The notes beneath the pieces were generated by a model that was not told the DNA's origin, searched no databases, and saw nothing but the letters and a program-made list of their open reading frames with translations. A stretch of DNA of 64,000 bases from Coleofasciculus sp. FACHB-1120 (GTDB lineage: Bacteria; Cyanobacteriota; Cyanobacteriia; Cyanobacteriales; FACHB-T130): positions 62,001 to 126,000 of the forward strand of contig NZ_JACJTV010000004.1 in the NCBI RefSeq assembly GCF_014698845.1, given 5' to 3'. A program made the position numbers and the translations under genes. Positions within the stretch are counted from its first letter, which is position 1. Each line of letters opens with the position of its first letter. Positions 18,093 to 26,078 of this stretch are shown in pieces.

Positions 18093-18656
18093 ATGCTCAA
18101 AACACTCCCTCTGCCGCCGCATCGTTTTCATTGGTTTTGTGCCACTGCCTTAGCACCCCTGACGCTGGGCATTACAGTACTAACCGGGGCAATTTCCCCA
18201 GCCAAGGCACAATTAATCATTCAGCAAGGCGTGCCTACTTATGGATTTCCCCAACATGGAGTTCCTCAGCAGTCATCAGGTAGCTTTGTCTATGGCAGTC
18301 CGATTCCCAGTCCGATTCCGATAAACCCAACGACGGGGATGAGCGATCGCGGATCGAGTAATTACTATCGAGTCAATCCCAACTCCTATCCGAGTTATCC
18401 CGACTATTCCCAGGGTTATCCTGACGGCTATTACCAAGGTTATCCTGACAGCTATTACCGGGGTTATCCCAACTCCTATCCAAGTTATCCCAGCTACCCG
18501 GTGGGATCGAACAGGAGAGTCAACAATTCGACACTAATCAACCCCACCCTGATCAATCCCCAGATTCGGGATTCCATCCTGATTAATCCAGTGATTGTGA
18601 GACCGAGAGGGAATCGCAGACACTTCAACCGACCCAGGCAGATTATTATTCGCTAA
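18093..18656 (+). CDS. Secreted Tyr/Pro/Gly-repeat protein
   Basis: 187 residues. A long signal peptide ends near A-K-A-Q (about 39). The middle (about 90-150) is a low-complexity array of G-Y-P-D-x-Y-Y and Y-P-S-Y-P units. The end holds three near copies of L-I-N-P followed by a basic tail (R-P-R-G-N-R-R). Such proteins are usually envelope or extracellular-matrix components; no enzymatic domain is visible. Its stop codon overlaps the argB stop by 4 bases in convergent orientation. Confidence 0.6.
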   Translation: MLKTLPLPPHRFHWFCATALAPLTLGITVLTGAISPAKAQLIIQQGVPTYGFPQHGVPQQSSGSFVYGSPIPSPIPINPTTGMSDRGSSNYYRVNPNSYPSYPDYSQGYPDGYYQGYPDSYYRGYPNSYPSYPSYPVGSNRRVNNSTLINPTLINPQIRDSILINPVIVRPRGNRRHFNRPRQIIIR

Positions 18657-19558
18657 CGGCGCGACCCTACGTCATATTCGGAGGCGATAATCATCGAGCC
18701 GATACCAGCGTCGGTGAAAATCTCTAATAGCAGTGCATGGGGAATGCGACCGTCAATAATATGAGTAGCCTGAACGCCTTGGGCAAGCGATCGCACGCAA
18801 CATTTCACCTTGGGAATCATCCCACCGCCCACGACACCCTTTTCAATCAAACGCCTCGCTTCTGCGATATCAACCTTGGCAATCAGAGTGGAGGGATCTT
18901 TGTAATCCTGCAAGATCCCTGCTGTATCCGTCAGCAAAATCAACTTTTCTGCCCCCAACGCCGCCGCCAGTTCCCCAGCTACGGTATCCGCATTGATGTT
19001 ATAGGCTTGTCCACTGTCATCAGTTGCCACGCTAGACACTACAGGGATATATCCGCTATTGACCAGCGACTGCAAAAGCTTGATATCGATACTGTTGACT
19101 TCTCCCACAAAACCAATGCCCTCTGCCCCTTCTGGGCGGGCTTTGATTAAATTGCCGTCCGTACCGGAAAGCCCAACGGCGGAACCGCCTGCACGGTTAA
19201 TTAAGGAGACAATTTCTTTATTGACCCGACCCACTAAAACCATTTCCACCACTTCCATCGTGGCGGCATCGGTCACGCGCAAGCCGTTTTTAAATTGGGG
19301 TTCGATTCCCAGTTTAGCCAGCCAAGAGTTAATTTCTGGGCCACCACCATGTACCACGATGGGACGCAAGCCTACGCAGGATAAGAATACAATGTCGCGC
19401 ATTACCTTATCTTTGAGCGAAGCGTCTTTCATCGCCGCGCCGCCGTATTTGACGACAACGGTGCGACCGGCAAATTGCTGGATGTAGGGAAGTGCTTCGC
19501 TTAGCACTCGAACACGAGTCGCTTCAGCTTTCTTGAGGTATTCGCTATCGTTAAGCAT
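18653..19558 (-). CDS. argB: Acetylglutamate kinase
   Basis: A 301-residue amino-acid kinase that phosphorylates N-acetylglutamate, the committed step of arginine synthesis. The phosphate-binding V-V-K-Y-G-G-A-A-M (35-43), H-G-G-G-P-E (70-75), and the lysine/aspartate-bearing late segments (T-D-T-A-G-I, G-G-M-I-P-K) are present. The extra N-terminal helix of arginine-sensitive hexameric enzymes is there (residues 1-30), and cyanobacterial enzymes of this kind bind the PII protein GlnB. Start ATG 19558. aroK lies 90 bases upstream on the same strand. Confidence 0.95.
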   Translation of the reverse strand: MLNDSEYLKKAEATRVRVLSEALPYIQQFAGRTVVVKYGGAAMKDASLKDKVMRDIVFLSCVGLRPIVVHGGGPEINSWLAKLGIEPQFKNGLRVTDAATMEVVEMVLVGRVNKEIVSLINRAGGSAVGLSGTDGNLIKARPEGAEGIGFVGEVNSIDIKLLQSLVNSGYIPVVSSVATDDSGQAYNINADTVAGELAAALGAEKLILLTDTAGILQDYKDPSTLIAKVDIAEARRLIEKGVVGGGMIPKVKCCVRSLAQGVQATHIIDGRIPHALLLEIFTDAGIGSMIIASEYDVGSRR

Positions 19559-19647
19559 TACTTAGCAGGATGATGCCAGTTATCGTTTTCTAGAAGTTTA
19601 GTGCATACTGGCGTCTGCGGCACGATGGGAGGCGGCTGTTTCCAGAT

Positions 19648-20223
19648 TTACTGACTGTTATTCTCTTGCTTTGGCTTGAGAACTGAGGGAATGGCTTCGA
19701 TGACTTGCGTAGCAATTTGTTCGGGAGTTTGCCCCTCGCCAATGGTGATGTGCAGATCGGCTTGGGCATAGAGTGGTTTCCGTTGCTCAAAACGCTTTGG
19801 CAATTCGCTCGCTATGTCAGCATTTTTTAACAGAGGTCGGGTGGTATCGTGTTGCAAACGGGCGACTAAAAGTTCCACAGGCACATCCAGCCATACAACT
19901 AGACCGTGTTGAAGATAGCTCCAATTTTCTCGCTTCAGGATAATACCGCCGCCAGTTGCGATCGCTAACTTCGTATAAGCCGATAATTCCGACAGCACTT
20001 GGCTTTCCAATGTCCGAAAGCTTTCTTCGCCGTCACTGGCAAAAATCTCATTAATCGATTTTTTGGCAACTTGCTCAACTACAGCGTCAGTATCGAAAAA
20101 GCGATAATCCAAATGCTTCGCCAATAAGCGACCCACGCTAGTCTTCCCAGCACCCATCATGCCAATCAGATAGACATTAATGCCCTTCAGTCGGTCGCGC
20201 ACGTTCTGATTGCTATTTTCCAT
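19648..20223 (-). CDS. aroK: Shikimate kinase
   Basis: A 191-residue P-loop kinase of the shikimate pathway. The Walker A loop GMMGAGKTS is at 21-29, the shikimate-binding D-T-D at 44-46, F-R-T-L-E-S (Arg 72) and the G-G-G triplet at 93-95. The lid R-P-L-L segment follows. Length is normal. Start ATG 20223; the next gene upstream (STAND ATPase) ends 65 bases away, so read-through from it is possible. Confidence 0.94.
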   Translation of the reverse strand: MENSNQNVRDRLKGINVYLIGMMGAGKTSVGRLLAKHLDYRFFDTDAVVEQVAKKSINEIFASDGEESFRTLESQVLSELSAYTKLAIATGGGIILKRENWSYLQHGLVVWLDVPVELLVARLQHDTTRPLLKNADIASELPKRFEQRKPLYAQADLHITIGEGQTPEQIATQVIEAIPSVLKPKQENNSQ

Positions 20224-20288
20224 ATTTACAATTGCAGGAGCGATCGCTGTCCTAGTTTAGCCATCAACTGAAAAAATTGACTCTTTAC

Positions 20289-21788
20289 CTATATATCAAA
20301 TTTCCAGGTAGCTATCTTTTCCAGGTCTTCAAGCGACGATTGCCACTTCTCCACCAATCCCCCGCGCACGCTGCTTCTCACCCAAGGATGCAGATCGTAG
20401 CGTGGATTCCCTAGCTCATCTTGTACATCTTCAATCAAATACCATCGTCTCAGATCTGCCAGTGCTGCATCCAACTCTGAATCCAGCAATTCCCCAACTT
20501 GAGACAACTCAGCTCTATTAACCGTTGCATCCATCCCACCCATGTAACGCAGTACACTTTGTGCTGCCATATCGATTCGCTGCCATGCTGCCTCCAGACA
20601 GAAGCGGTAGAATGTTTCTACTTGTCGGCTGGCAAACTTTAATTCCGACAAAATTGGCTCAAGTGCTTGATCGTGGAATACCCGTCCAGCCAGAAAATGC
20701 AATGCTAAGGGTGCGCCGCGAGACAATTGATGCAGTTGATAGAGCTGTTCGTTGCTTGCCTGCTTGAGTATCGAAATGTTGTTGTACTTTGCCTCGTCCT
20801 CCAGCAATTTAGAAGACCATCTTGCCTCAAGTCCTGGGATTTCAATTAATCTCACATAGGGAGGTTTGGTGCGGTGTCGGCTAGTAATCAGTACCCGGCT
20901 GGGGTTAAGCATTTTGACAAGGTTCGCCAGAATCTCTTCAACTTGTGCAGTTTCGGCATTGTCCAAGACGACGAGTAGTTTTTCCGCTCTCAAACGCTGG
21001 TGAACTCGCTCAGGCGAGCAATCCAATTGATGGGCGATTTCATTTAAAAATTTCTTCCACGTCAGCGCCTCATCATGCTTGTCCTGGCTGATGTAACCAT
21101 CCACCCACTCGCTTTGCCTCGCTGTCACCCACACTACATCCGCGAACAGATTTCTATTGAGCGCTTCTTTGGCAATTTGGCTTGCAGCTTCGGATTTCCC
21201 ATACCCCGGACTGCCGCTGAGGGAAAAAATAGAGAGTTCAGCGGGATCGTCTAGACGGTTCAATACTTCTTGGATGAAGCTTTCTCGCCCCCACACCATC
21301 CGACAGCGAGGGTTGGGGATAAACAAGCCCTGATGGCGTTCTTTGTCTCGCTCTAGTGGCGCGTCGGCTGGGGCGTTGGGGGTTGCATTCTCCTCCCAGC
21401 ATCCGACAATAGGAGTGGAAGACAAGGTGTCTTGAGTAATGTCTTCCCCGATTGGACAGGACTTGCTGTCCTGAGAATTGTCTGGAGCATTCTTGGAAAA
21501 CTCGCTCCATTCATCATAGGAACAGTTCAATAACAGATGACATAAGCCATTGGCAATCCGATACTCGCAGGTTTGGCGGCTATCCGAGTTCAAAATCGCT
21601 TGTAAAGCTTGGCGAGAGGGTTCGAGCGTATTGAGTTGTTTCCGCCACGCACTCAAAAAGTCTTGCATTAGGGCACGTTTGCCTTCAGGCTTGTACTTTC
21701 TGTTGAATTCTTCGTGTAGCTTTTTCTTTAAGCTTGCGGGCAAGAAAACGTTACTGTTATCTCTTCTGAGGTCAAATCCACCAGCCAT
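20289..21788 (-). CDS. STAND (NB-ARC-like) ATPase, module 1
   Basis: A 499-residue signal-transduction ATPase. Residues 1-120 form a helical domain I do not recognise. The NTPase has Walker A G-S-P-G-Y-G-K-S (192-199), Walker B L-L-V-V-L-D (271-276) and the sensor R-V-L-I-T-S-R (298-304). It is followed by a helical/winged-helix region with G-A-P-L-A-L (NB-ARC GxP motif). There are no WD40, TPR or LRR repeats after the winged helix, so the usual sensor is missing or sits in another protein. It is divergent from a small-protein gene at 22015. STAND ATPases act as switches in regulation, cell death and phage defence; the role here is unknown. Confidence 0.78.
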   Translation of the reverse strand: MAGGFDLRRDNSNVFLPASLKKKLHEEFNRKYKPEGKRALMQDFLSAWRKQLNTLEPSRQALQAILNSDSRQTCEYRIANGLCHLLLNCSYDEWSEFSKNAPDNSQDSKSCPIGEDITQDTLSSTPIVGCWEENATPNAPADAPLERDKERHQGLFIPNPRCRMVWGRESFIQEVLNRLDDPAELSIFSLSGSPGYGKSEAASQIAKEALNRNLFADVVWVTARQSEWVDGYISQDKHDEALTWKKFLNEIAHQLDCSPERVHQRLRAEKLLVVLDNAETAQVEEILANLVKMLNPSRVLITSRHRTKPPYVRLIEIPGLEARWSSKLLEDEAKYNNISILKQASNEQLYQLHQLSRGAPLALHFLAGRVFHDQALEPILSELKFASRQVETFYRFCLEAAWQRIDMAAQSVLRYMGGMDATVNRAELSQVGELLDSELDAALADLRRWYLIEDVQDELGNPRYDLHPWVRSSVRGGLVEKWQSSLEDLEKIATWKFDI

Positions 21789-21878
21789 ATAGATACCGAT
21801 AGACCTTATTTAGTATTTCCGACCAAATTCCGAGTTTTGTGGTAATCAGTTCATGCAAACTGCTGATTTGAGCAACCA

Positions 21879-21922
21879 ACTTAGCTTTAAATTACTTTGA
21901 AATTACCTTATAATTGCTTTGT
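21879..21922. promoter_or_regulatory. Four 11-nt-phased direct repeats in divergent promoter region 1
   Basis: Four consecutive 11-mers ACTTAGCTTTA, AATTACTTTGA, AATTACCTTAT and AATTGCTTTGT share TTRSYTT at the same offset. They lie about 90 bases before the STAND start and about 93 before the small gene. An 11-nt direct-repeat period is typical of OmpR/PhoB-family operators, including the cyanobacterial Pho box. AT-rich chance similarity is possible. Confidence 0.4.
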
Positions 21923-22014
21923 TTCAATTTCAGTAATGTTACGGTTGCCTAATAAGGTTAAATTGTGAAGTACGGGTAATCTCACTTAGGTTCATCAAGA
22001 TTGGGTGTTCTACC

Positions 22015-22242
22015 ATGAAAAATAACCTCAGCAATATCCGCGAAGTTGTCCAACACGCCTTGAGTACAGGCTACCTAACTGTTGCAGCAGAAGAGCATCT
22101 ACGGGGACTTTTAACAACTAAGTATGGACTGGAAGACTTCAACGCTTTTATGCAATTGCAGCAAGCTGCGATGCTGGGTCAAGTAAGGCAAGAGTCTCGC
22201 GAAATCGCCCTTTCTCAGCGGCTTTCCTGTGGGAGTTTCTAG
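22015..22242 (+). CDS. Small helical protein, STAND-linked family (copy 1)
   Basis: 75 residues, no signal peptide or TM. It aligns without gaps with the product at 24250: about 38 of 56 residues from I-R-E to S-R-E are identical, including G-Y-L-T-V, A-E-E, K-Y and E-D-F-N-A-F-M. The pattern suggests three amphipathic helices. ATG 22015 gives the alignment's natural beginning. It is divergent from STAND gene 1 (226 bases apart). Real coding is strongly supported by the paralogue. Its role could be an antitoxin-like partner, adaptor or regulator of the ATPase; none is shown. Confidence 0.72.
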   Translation: MKNNLSNIREVVQHALSTGYLTVAAEEHLRGLLTTKYGLEDFNAFMQLQQAAMLGQVRQESREIALSQRLSCGSF

Positions 22243-22356
22243 TTCTCTATCAGATCGCTGCCTACCCCGGACAGGGATGGGCAAAGCCGTGATACTACAG
22301 GTTATAGCCAAAAGTAAGCCAAGAGTTGGCAAAAGCCGTCCTTTCCAGCCCCCCTG

Positions 22357-23865
22357 TTAACCCGGTAAACTCAGACGACGGCTGGTTTCATATCTCCCAG
22401 ACGGAGCGTTAATTAGCCCCAAGCTTAATAAAAGAGCCACATCTTTGGTTGTCATTTCTTCACAAATCTGCTCAACTAATTTGTCAGCGAGATACGCCCT
22501 GACGACAGGCGGTAGGGTGAAATTACTCGAGGTTTTTTCAATAAGCGATCGCCGTCGCAAAGATTCCATTGCTTCTAGCTGCTGCCGCTTCGATACGCCT
22601 GGTACCCCCTCGTCTCGCAAGGAACGGATAGGAACTAACTTGTGACGAATTGCCAGCCAGTACATGACTTTTTTTTCTAAATCCGAGAGGCGGTTGAATT
22701 GCCGATCTAATAGGTCGCGAATATCCCCGAAAACAACCAGACCTTCTGCTAAAAAGTCGGTAATATTCCCATCAAAGACATCTTGAATCGTTGTTGCTAC
22801 GATTTTCAAGACTAATGGATTTCCCGCATAGCGGTTGATCAGGACTCTACATTCTTCGGCTGAGCCAACTAAACCTTTGAGTTGCAGTAACTCTTGCCCA
22901 TCGGATGCTGACATTCCCCTCAGTTCTAGGGAACGAATCGGTAAGTTTTCTCCTTCCAGGGATGCAATTTCTTTCGGTTTCTCCCGACTGGTGAGAACCA
23001 GGCAACTGGGATGGCGTTCTTCTCCCAGACGCCGGAACAGTTCCGCATATCCCTCATGTTCGGGACGATAGTAGCCCGCGTATTGGATCGGGGACAAAAT
23101 TTCCTCAGCTCGATCTAGGATGATCAGACAGCGGTGCGATCGCAGATAAGCCATCAGCAGGGAAATTCCCTCATCTGCGGTTGCGTCACCAATGATTTCC
23201 TGCCCTTGAGACAGAAATTGGAGCAAGCTTGCAACCAAATCTTGAACTGATGGAGCATGACGTAGCGATCGCCAAATGACAAACTCAAAATCTTGCTGAA
23301 TCTGTTCTGCTAGTTTCACAGCGAGAGCGGTTTTCCCGATTCCCCCCATCCCCAACAATGCCACTAAGCGGCAGCTGTCGTGGACAATCCACTGCTCTAA
23401 GGTTGCCAATTCTTCTTCGCAGCCGTAGAAAGCGGCTACATCAATCACTTCTTCCCAGTCTTGGTTCTCGATTGCCGTCCCGATCGCAGATGTCTCAGCT
23501 TGACTCTGTTCGGGTAAGTTAGCGGAATCTGTTTTATATCCAGCTTTTGAGAGCAAATTGGTGACGCGGCTCCAGTTCTTTATTTTGATTACGTCACCCG
23601 TCTGGCGAATCAGGAGTTCTTGAATGTATTTGTACAGCCCATTCGATAAATAAACTCTAACAGCACTGCTAGTGCGACTTTTGTAGACAGTATCTGCTAT
23701 TTCTGCTGGACTGTACCCACACAGCAATCCTCTTAAGAATTTCTTCTCAACAGGGGTCAGACCCCTTCCCTTGGCAGAAGCTAAATCTATGTATAGCTTT
23801 TCTAAATGCCAATTATTTGCCGCTTCTGTAAACTCGTCATCCTGCCGCTCAACAGTTGATGCCAT
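22357..23865 (-). CDS. STAND (NB-ARC) ATPase with N-terminal HTH, module 2
   Basis: A 502-residue protein. Residues about 20-90 form a LuxR-like or vMAP-type helix-turn-helix (L-T-P-V-E-K-K-F-L with Y-S-P-A-E-I-A). This domain is common at the front of cyanobacterial NB-ARC/WD40 proteins. The NB-ARC domain has Walker A G-M-G-G-I-G-K-T (172-179), Walker B C-L-I-I-L-D (246-251) and sensor C-L-V-L-T-S-R. The G-N-P-L-V-L motif and a winged helix ending near F-T-L-P-P-V-V-R-A-Y-L follow. As in module 1, no repeat sensor follows. It belongs to a different STAND subfamily from module 1, yet has the same kind of divergent small partner. Confidence 0.82.
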   Translation of the reverse strand: MASTVERQDDEFTEAANNWHLEKLYIDLASAKGRGLTPVEKKFLRGLLCGYSPAEIADTVYKSRTSSAVRVYLSNGLYKYIQELLIRQTGDVIKIKNWSRVTNLLSKAGYKTDSANLPEQSQAETSAIGTAIENQDWEEVIDVAAFYGCEEELATLEQWIVHDSCRLVALLGMGGIGKTALAVKLAEQIQQDFEFVIWRSLRHAPSVQDLVASLLQFLSQGQEIIGDATADEGISLLMAYLRSHRCLIILDRAEEILSPIQYAGYYRPEHEGYAELFRRLGEERHPSCLVLTSREKPKEIASLEGENLPIRSLELRGMSASDGQELLQLKGLVGSAEECRVLINRYAGNPLVLKIVATTIQDVFDGNITDFLAEGLVVFGDIRDLLDRQFNRLSDLEKKVMYWLAIRHKLVPIRSLRDEGVPGVSKRQQLEAMESLRRRSLIEKTSSNFTLPPVVRAYLADKLVEQICEEMTTKDVALLLSLGLINAPSGRYETSRRLSLPG

Positions 23866-23910
23866 TCCTTCGCATTGCTACCCCGATATAAAGGCTGTCA
23901 ACGGCTGATT

Positions 23911-23976
23911 CTAACGGATTAATTATGAAATCCTAACGAAGTTAGAGTGAAGTTCTAACGAATTTAATAACGCTTG
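23911..23976. promoter_or_regulatory. 22-nt (2 x 11) direct repeats upstream of STAND gene 2
   Basis: CTAACG recurs at 23911, 23933 and 23955, exactly 22 bases apart. The first two units also share TGAA at offset 15. On the minus strand, towards the ATPase, the same region reads as ACTTCACCTAA/ACTTCGTTAG-type 11-mers. A candidate tandem operator. Confidence 0.45.
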
Positions 23977-24024
23977 TTAGGTGAAGTTTTCTTAATATTT
24001 TGGCTATCCTTGAATTCTAGGAGA

Positions 24025-24057
24025 ACTTCATCTAACTTTCATCTAAATTTCATTATA
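24025..24057 (+). promoter_or_regulatory. Three perfect-phase 11-nt direct repeats upstream of the small genes
   Basis: ACTTCATCTAA, CTTTCATCTAA and ATTTCATTATA follow one another without gaps. The form (about 7 bases TTTCAT plus 4 AT-rich bases) is that of OmpR/PhoB-type operators. The motif matches, in opposite orientation, the repeats on the ATPase side. Confidence 0.5.
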
Positions 24058-24080
24058 TTTTTATAGTTTTTTTAGAGGAT

Positions 24081-24091
24081 AAAGGAGGTGA
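24081..24091 (+). promoter_or_regulatory. Perfect extended Shine-Dalgarno
   Basis: AAAGGAGGTGA is an 11-base complement of the standard bacterial 16S rRNA 3' end, 4 bases before an ATG at 24096. No other gene in this window has a site this strong, so it implies high translation of the 26-codon frame that follows. Confidence 0.6.
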
Positions 24092-24095
24092 AGCA

Positions 24096-24176
24096 ATGAT
24101 TTTACTAGGGTTTGACGGCATCTGCCTAGTGTGCGGCTTAATTATATTGCCTTGCCCGCAGAGCAGGCATCCGTAA
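24096..24176 (+). CDS. 26-residue hydrophobic Cys-containing peptide
   Basis: A very short frame directly behind the perfect Shine-Dalgarno. The product begins MILLGFDGICLVCG, has a hydrophobic core, Cys at 10, 13 and 20 (a C-x2-C pair), and ends P-Q-S-R-H-P. It could be a leader peptide controlling the downstream small gene (73 bases on), a membrane-active small toxin, or translated noise. It lies in the divergent region of STAND module 2. No homologue is known to me. Confidence 0.4.
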   Translation: MILLGFDGICLVCGLIILPCPQSRHP

Positions 24177-24249
24177 ATTGACTGACGTAATTTCCGCATT
24201 TTAAAACCCTATGGTTTCTCCTGCTGTTGATTGAGTTGATGAAAAATAT

Positions 24250-24441
24250 ATGATGCTAATCCGCGAACTTGTTGAACAAGCACTGAATATCGGATATTTG
24301 ACAGTTGAAGCTGAAGAGCAACTGCGACAGTTATTAAGAAAGAAGTATGACCACGAGGATTTTAATGCCTTCATGACCTTGCAGAAAGCCGCAATGGCAG
24401 GTCGTGTTAAGCAGCAATCGCGCGAACTGATGCGGTTATAA
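24250..24441 (+). CDS. Small helical protein, STAND-linked family (copy 2)
   Basis: 63 residues, paralogue of the product at 22015 with the shared G-Y-L-T-V-x-A-E-E and E-D-F-N-A-F-M cores. Basic and acidic residues alternate with hydrophobics in a helical pattern, with no membrane segment. There are ATGs at 24250 and 24253; the ribosome site is weak, unlike the strong one of the short frame upstream, which hints at coupling or regulation. It is divergent from STAND gene 2. Confidence 0.7.
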   Translation: MMLIRELVEQALNIGYLTVEAEEQLRQLLRKKYDHEDFNAFMTLQKAAMAGRVKQQSRELMRL

Positions 24442-24582
24442 GCTGGGGTTATAAGCAGTATGGGGTTAATTTTTAGGCGTCAAGGACTTGAGCATTCAGG
24501 AATCAACACAATTAAGAGTGCAAATGCTTCCCCGGAGTGGGGTTGAGGAAAATCCTAGTAAAAAAGTTACGCTGTAGGCTTG

Positions 24583-25299
24583 TCACTCTTTCCAATCATT
24601 GTCAAACTCGTCTTCGTCTTCAAATCCCCAGTCTTCCTCATCCTGATTGGTTTTCCGTACAGGTTGAGGTTCCTGATAGGGGGGTGTAATCACCCGGTAA
24701 TTGGCATCATAAACAGCTTCAGTTTTTCCTACCCCAGAATTGCGCGGTTCCCGATAGCTGTAAGAATAGACGGAACCCGATCGAGAGGCGCTTTTCGGTT
24801 CTTGCTGACGCTCGTAGGTTGTACGCTCTCTTTCTTCTACAAATTCTTTTGCAAATGGTTGGGGACTGGGAGTGCGATCGCGGGGTTCCTCCGATTCATC
24901 CCAGTCATCATCATCTGCAACCTCGTCTTCCCAGTCATCTCCATCCGTATCGGGATTGCTTTCTTGCGGCGGCGGGGGAGGCGTGTAACTGGTTTGTTGA
25001 GTGCTAGAGGTAGATTGGGCAGTTTCACGCCGTGGCTGGCTAGGACGAGGAGTTTCTGCGGCTTCTAGTGTGCGGATGCGTGTTTGCAAGGGACGCCTTT
25101 GTAGATAGCTCAACAATTGTAAGAAACTGCCAGTCAGGGCACCCAGTGCGATCGCTGCCAAAATCCAAACCCCTACAGGTAGTGCTTGCGTCTTCGCACC
25201 CAAAAATACCAGCGCTAGCACCGGCGACAAATTTTGTAAAGCAAGTAGTGCTAAGGAGCCTAGCACCAACATCAGCAGTAAAATCCGAATCGCAGGCAT
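24583..25299 (-). CDS. LapA-domain (DUF1049) membrane protein with acidic tail
   Basis: 238 residues. Two TM helices (about 4-24 and 42-62) form the lipopolysaccharide-assembly-protein-A-like (LapA) module. They are followed by a long disordered cytoplasmic tail rich in Pro, Ser and Arg, then acidic, ending in E-E-D-W-G-F-E-D-E-D-E-F. The role is unknown; LapA-domain proteins organise envelope-assembly complexes. It is the third of three same-strand genes, each 79 bases apart (RNB protein, ubiX, this). Confidence 0.75.
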   Translation of the reverse strand: MPAIRILLLMLVLGSLALLALQNLSPVLALVFLGAKTQALPVGVWILAAIALGALTGSFLQLLSYLQRRPLQTRIRTLEAAETPRPSQPRRETAQSTSSTQQTSYTPPPPPQESNPDTDGDDWEDEVADDDDWDESEEPRDRTPSPQPFAKEFVEERERTTYERQQEPKSASRSGSVYSYSYREPRNSGVGKTEAVYDANYRVITPPYQEPQPVRKTNQDEEDWGFEDEDEFDNDWKE

Positions 25300-25378
25300 A
25301 ATCTATTAAAAATTAAAAATTAAAGCTTAAAAATGCCAGAATTTCTTCTTGTATTTTCAATTTTACATTTTTAATTTT

Positions 25379-25999
25379 TCATTTTCCTTCCCATCGGTTA
25401 ATTGGGATACAGTCAATATCCAGCTGATCTAAGGCACGCGCCACCACAAAGTCTACTAAGTCTTCAATTTTTTGGGGATTGTGATACCAAGCAGGAATTG
25501 CTGGGACAATTCTGGCACCCGCTTCTGCCAAAGCGGTCAGGTTACGCAGGTGAATCAAGCTAAAGGGTGTCTCGCGGGGCACGAGAATCAGTTTCCGTCC
25601 TTCCTTGAGTTGGACATCTGCTGCTCGCTCCAAAAGGTCAGAGCTTAAGCCAGCTGCTAGCTTCGCCACGGTACTCATACTACACGGCATAATCACCATC
25701 CCTAGGGTGCGGAAGGAACCACTGGCAATATTGGCTCCGACATCGCCCCAAGGGTGGCAATTAAGTTTCCCCTTTGATTCGACTCCAGATTCGACTCCAG
25801 CTTGCTGTCGCCAAAATAGTTCCTGTGCCACTGGTTCTACAGGCATCCGGATATTTTGCTCTGCCTGCCAAACCATATAAGTAGATTTGGAAGCAACGAG
25901 TTCGACGCTGTACTCAGCTTGGAGCAGAAATTTTAAGGCACGCACGGCATAAATTAAGCCGGAAGCACCTGTGATGCCGAGGATAAGGGGTTTGGTCAT
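25379..25999 (-). CDS. ubiX: UbiX-like flavin prenyltransferase
   Basis: 206 residues. The FMN-binding opening G-I-T-G-A-S-G-L is at 8-15. M-P-C-S-M-S-T-V-A-K-L-A-A-G and the later L-V-P-R-E-T-P-F-S segment are diagnostic of UbiX/Pad1. The enzyme attaches a dimethylallyl group to FMN to make the prenylated cofactor of UbiD decarboxylases, here probably for plastoquinone synthesis. Start ATG 25999. The gap to the gene upstream holds short ATGG-rich hairpins. Confidence 0.9.
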   Translation of the reverse strand: MTKPLILGITGASGLIYAVRALKFLLQAEYSVELVASKSTYMVWQAEQNIRMPVEPVAQELFWRQQAGVESGVESKGKLNCHPWGDVGANIASGSFRTLGMVIMPCSMSTVAKLAAGLSSDLLERAADVQLKEGRKLILVPRETPFSLIHLRNLTALAEAGARIVPAIPAWYHNPQKIEDLVDFVVARALDQLDIDCIPINRWEGK

Positions 26000-26078
26000 T
26001 GGTAATGGGTAATGGGTAATTGGCTAAACAGCTAATGGCTCATGGTTCTTGAACACACCATGAACCATTAACGATTAG

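Noticed and set aside
19290-19315. GGTTCGATTCCC, tRNA T-arm-like string
   Set aside because: Lies inside argB, with no acceptor or anticodon stem around it.
18737-19487. Plus-strand frames opposite argB
   Set aside because: argB is unmistakable on the minus strand; these are shadows.
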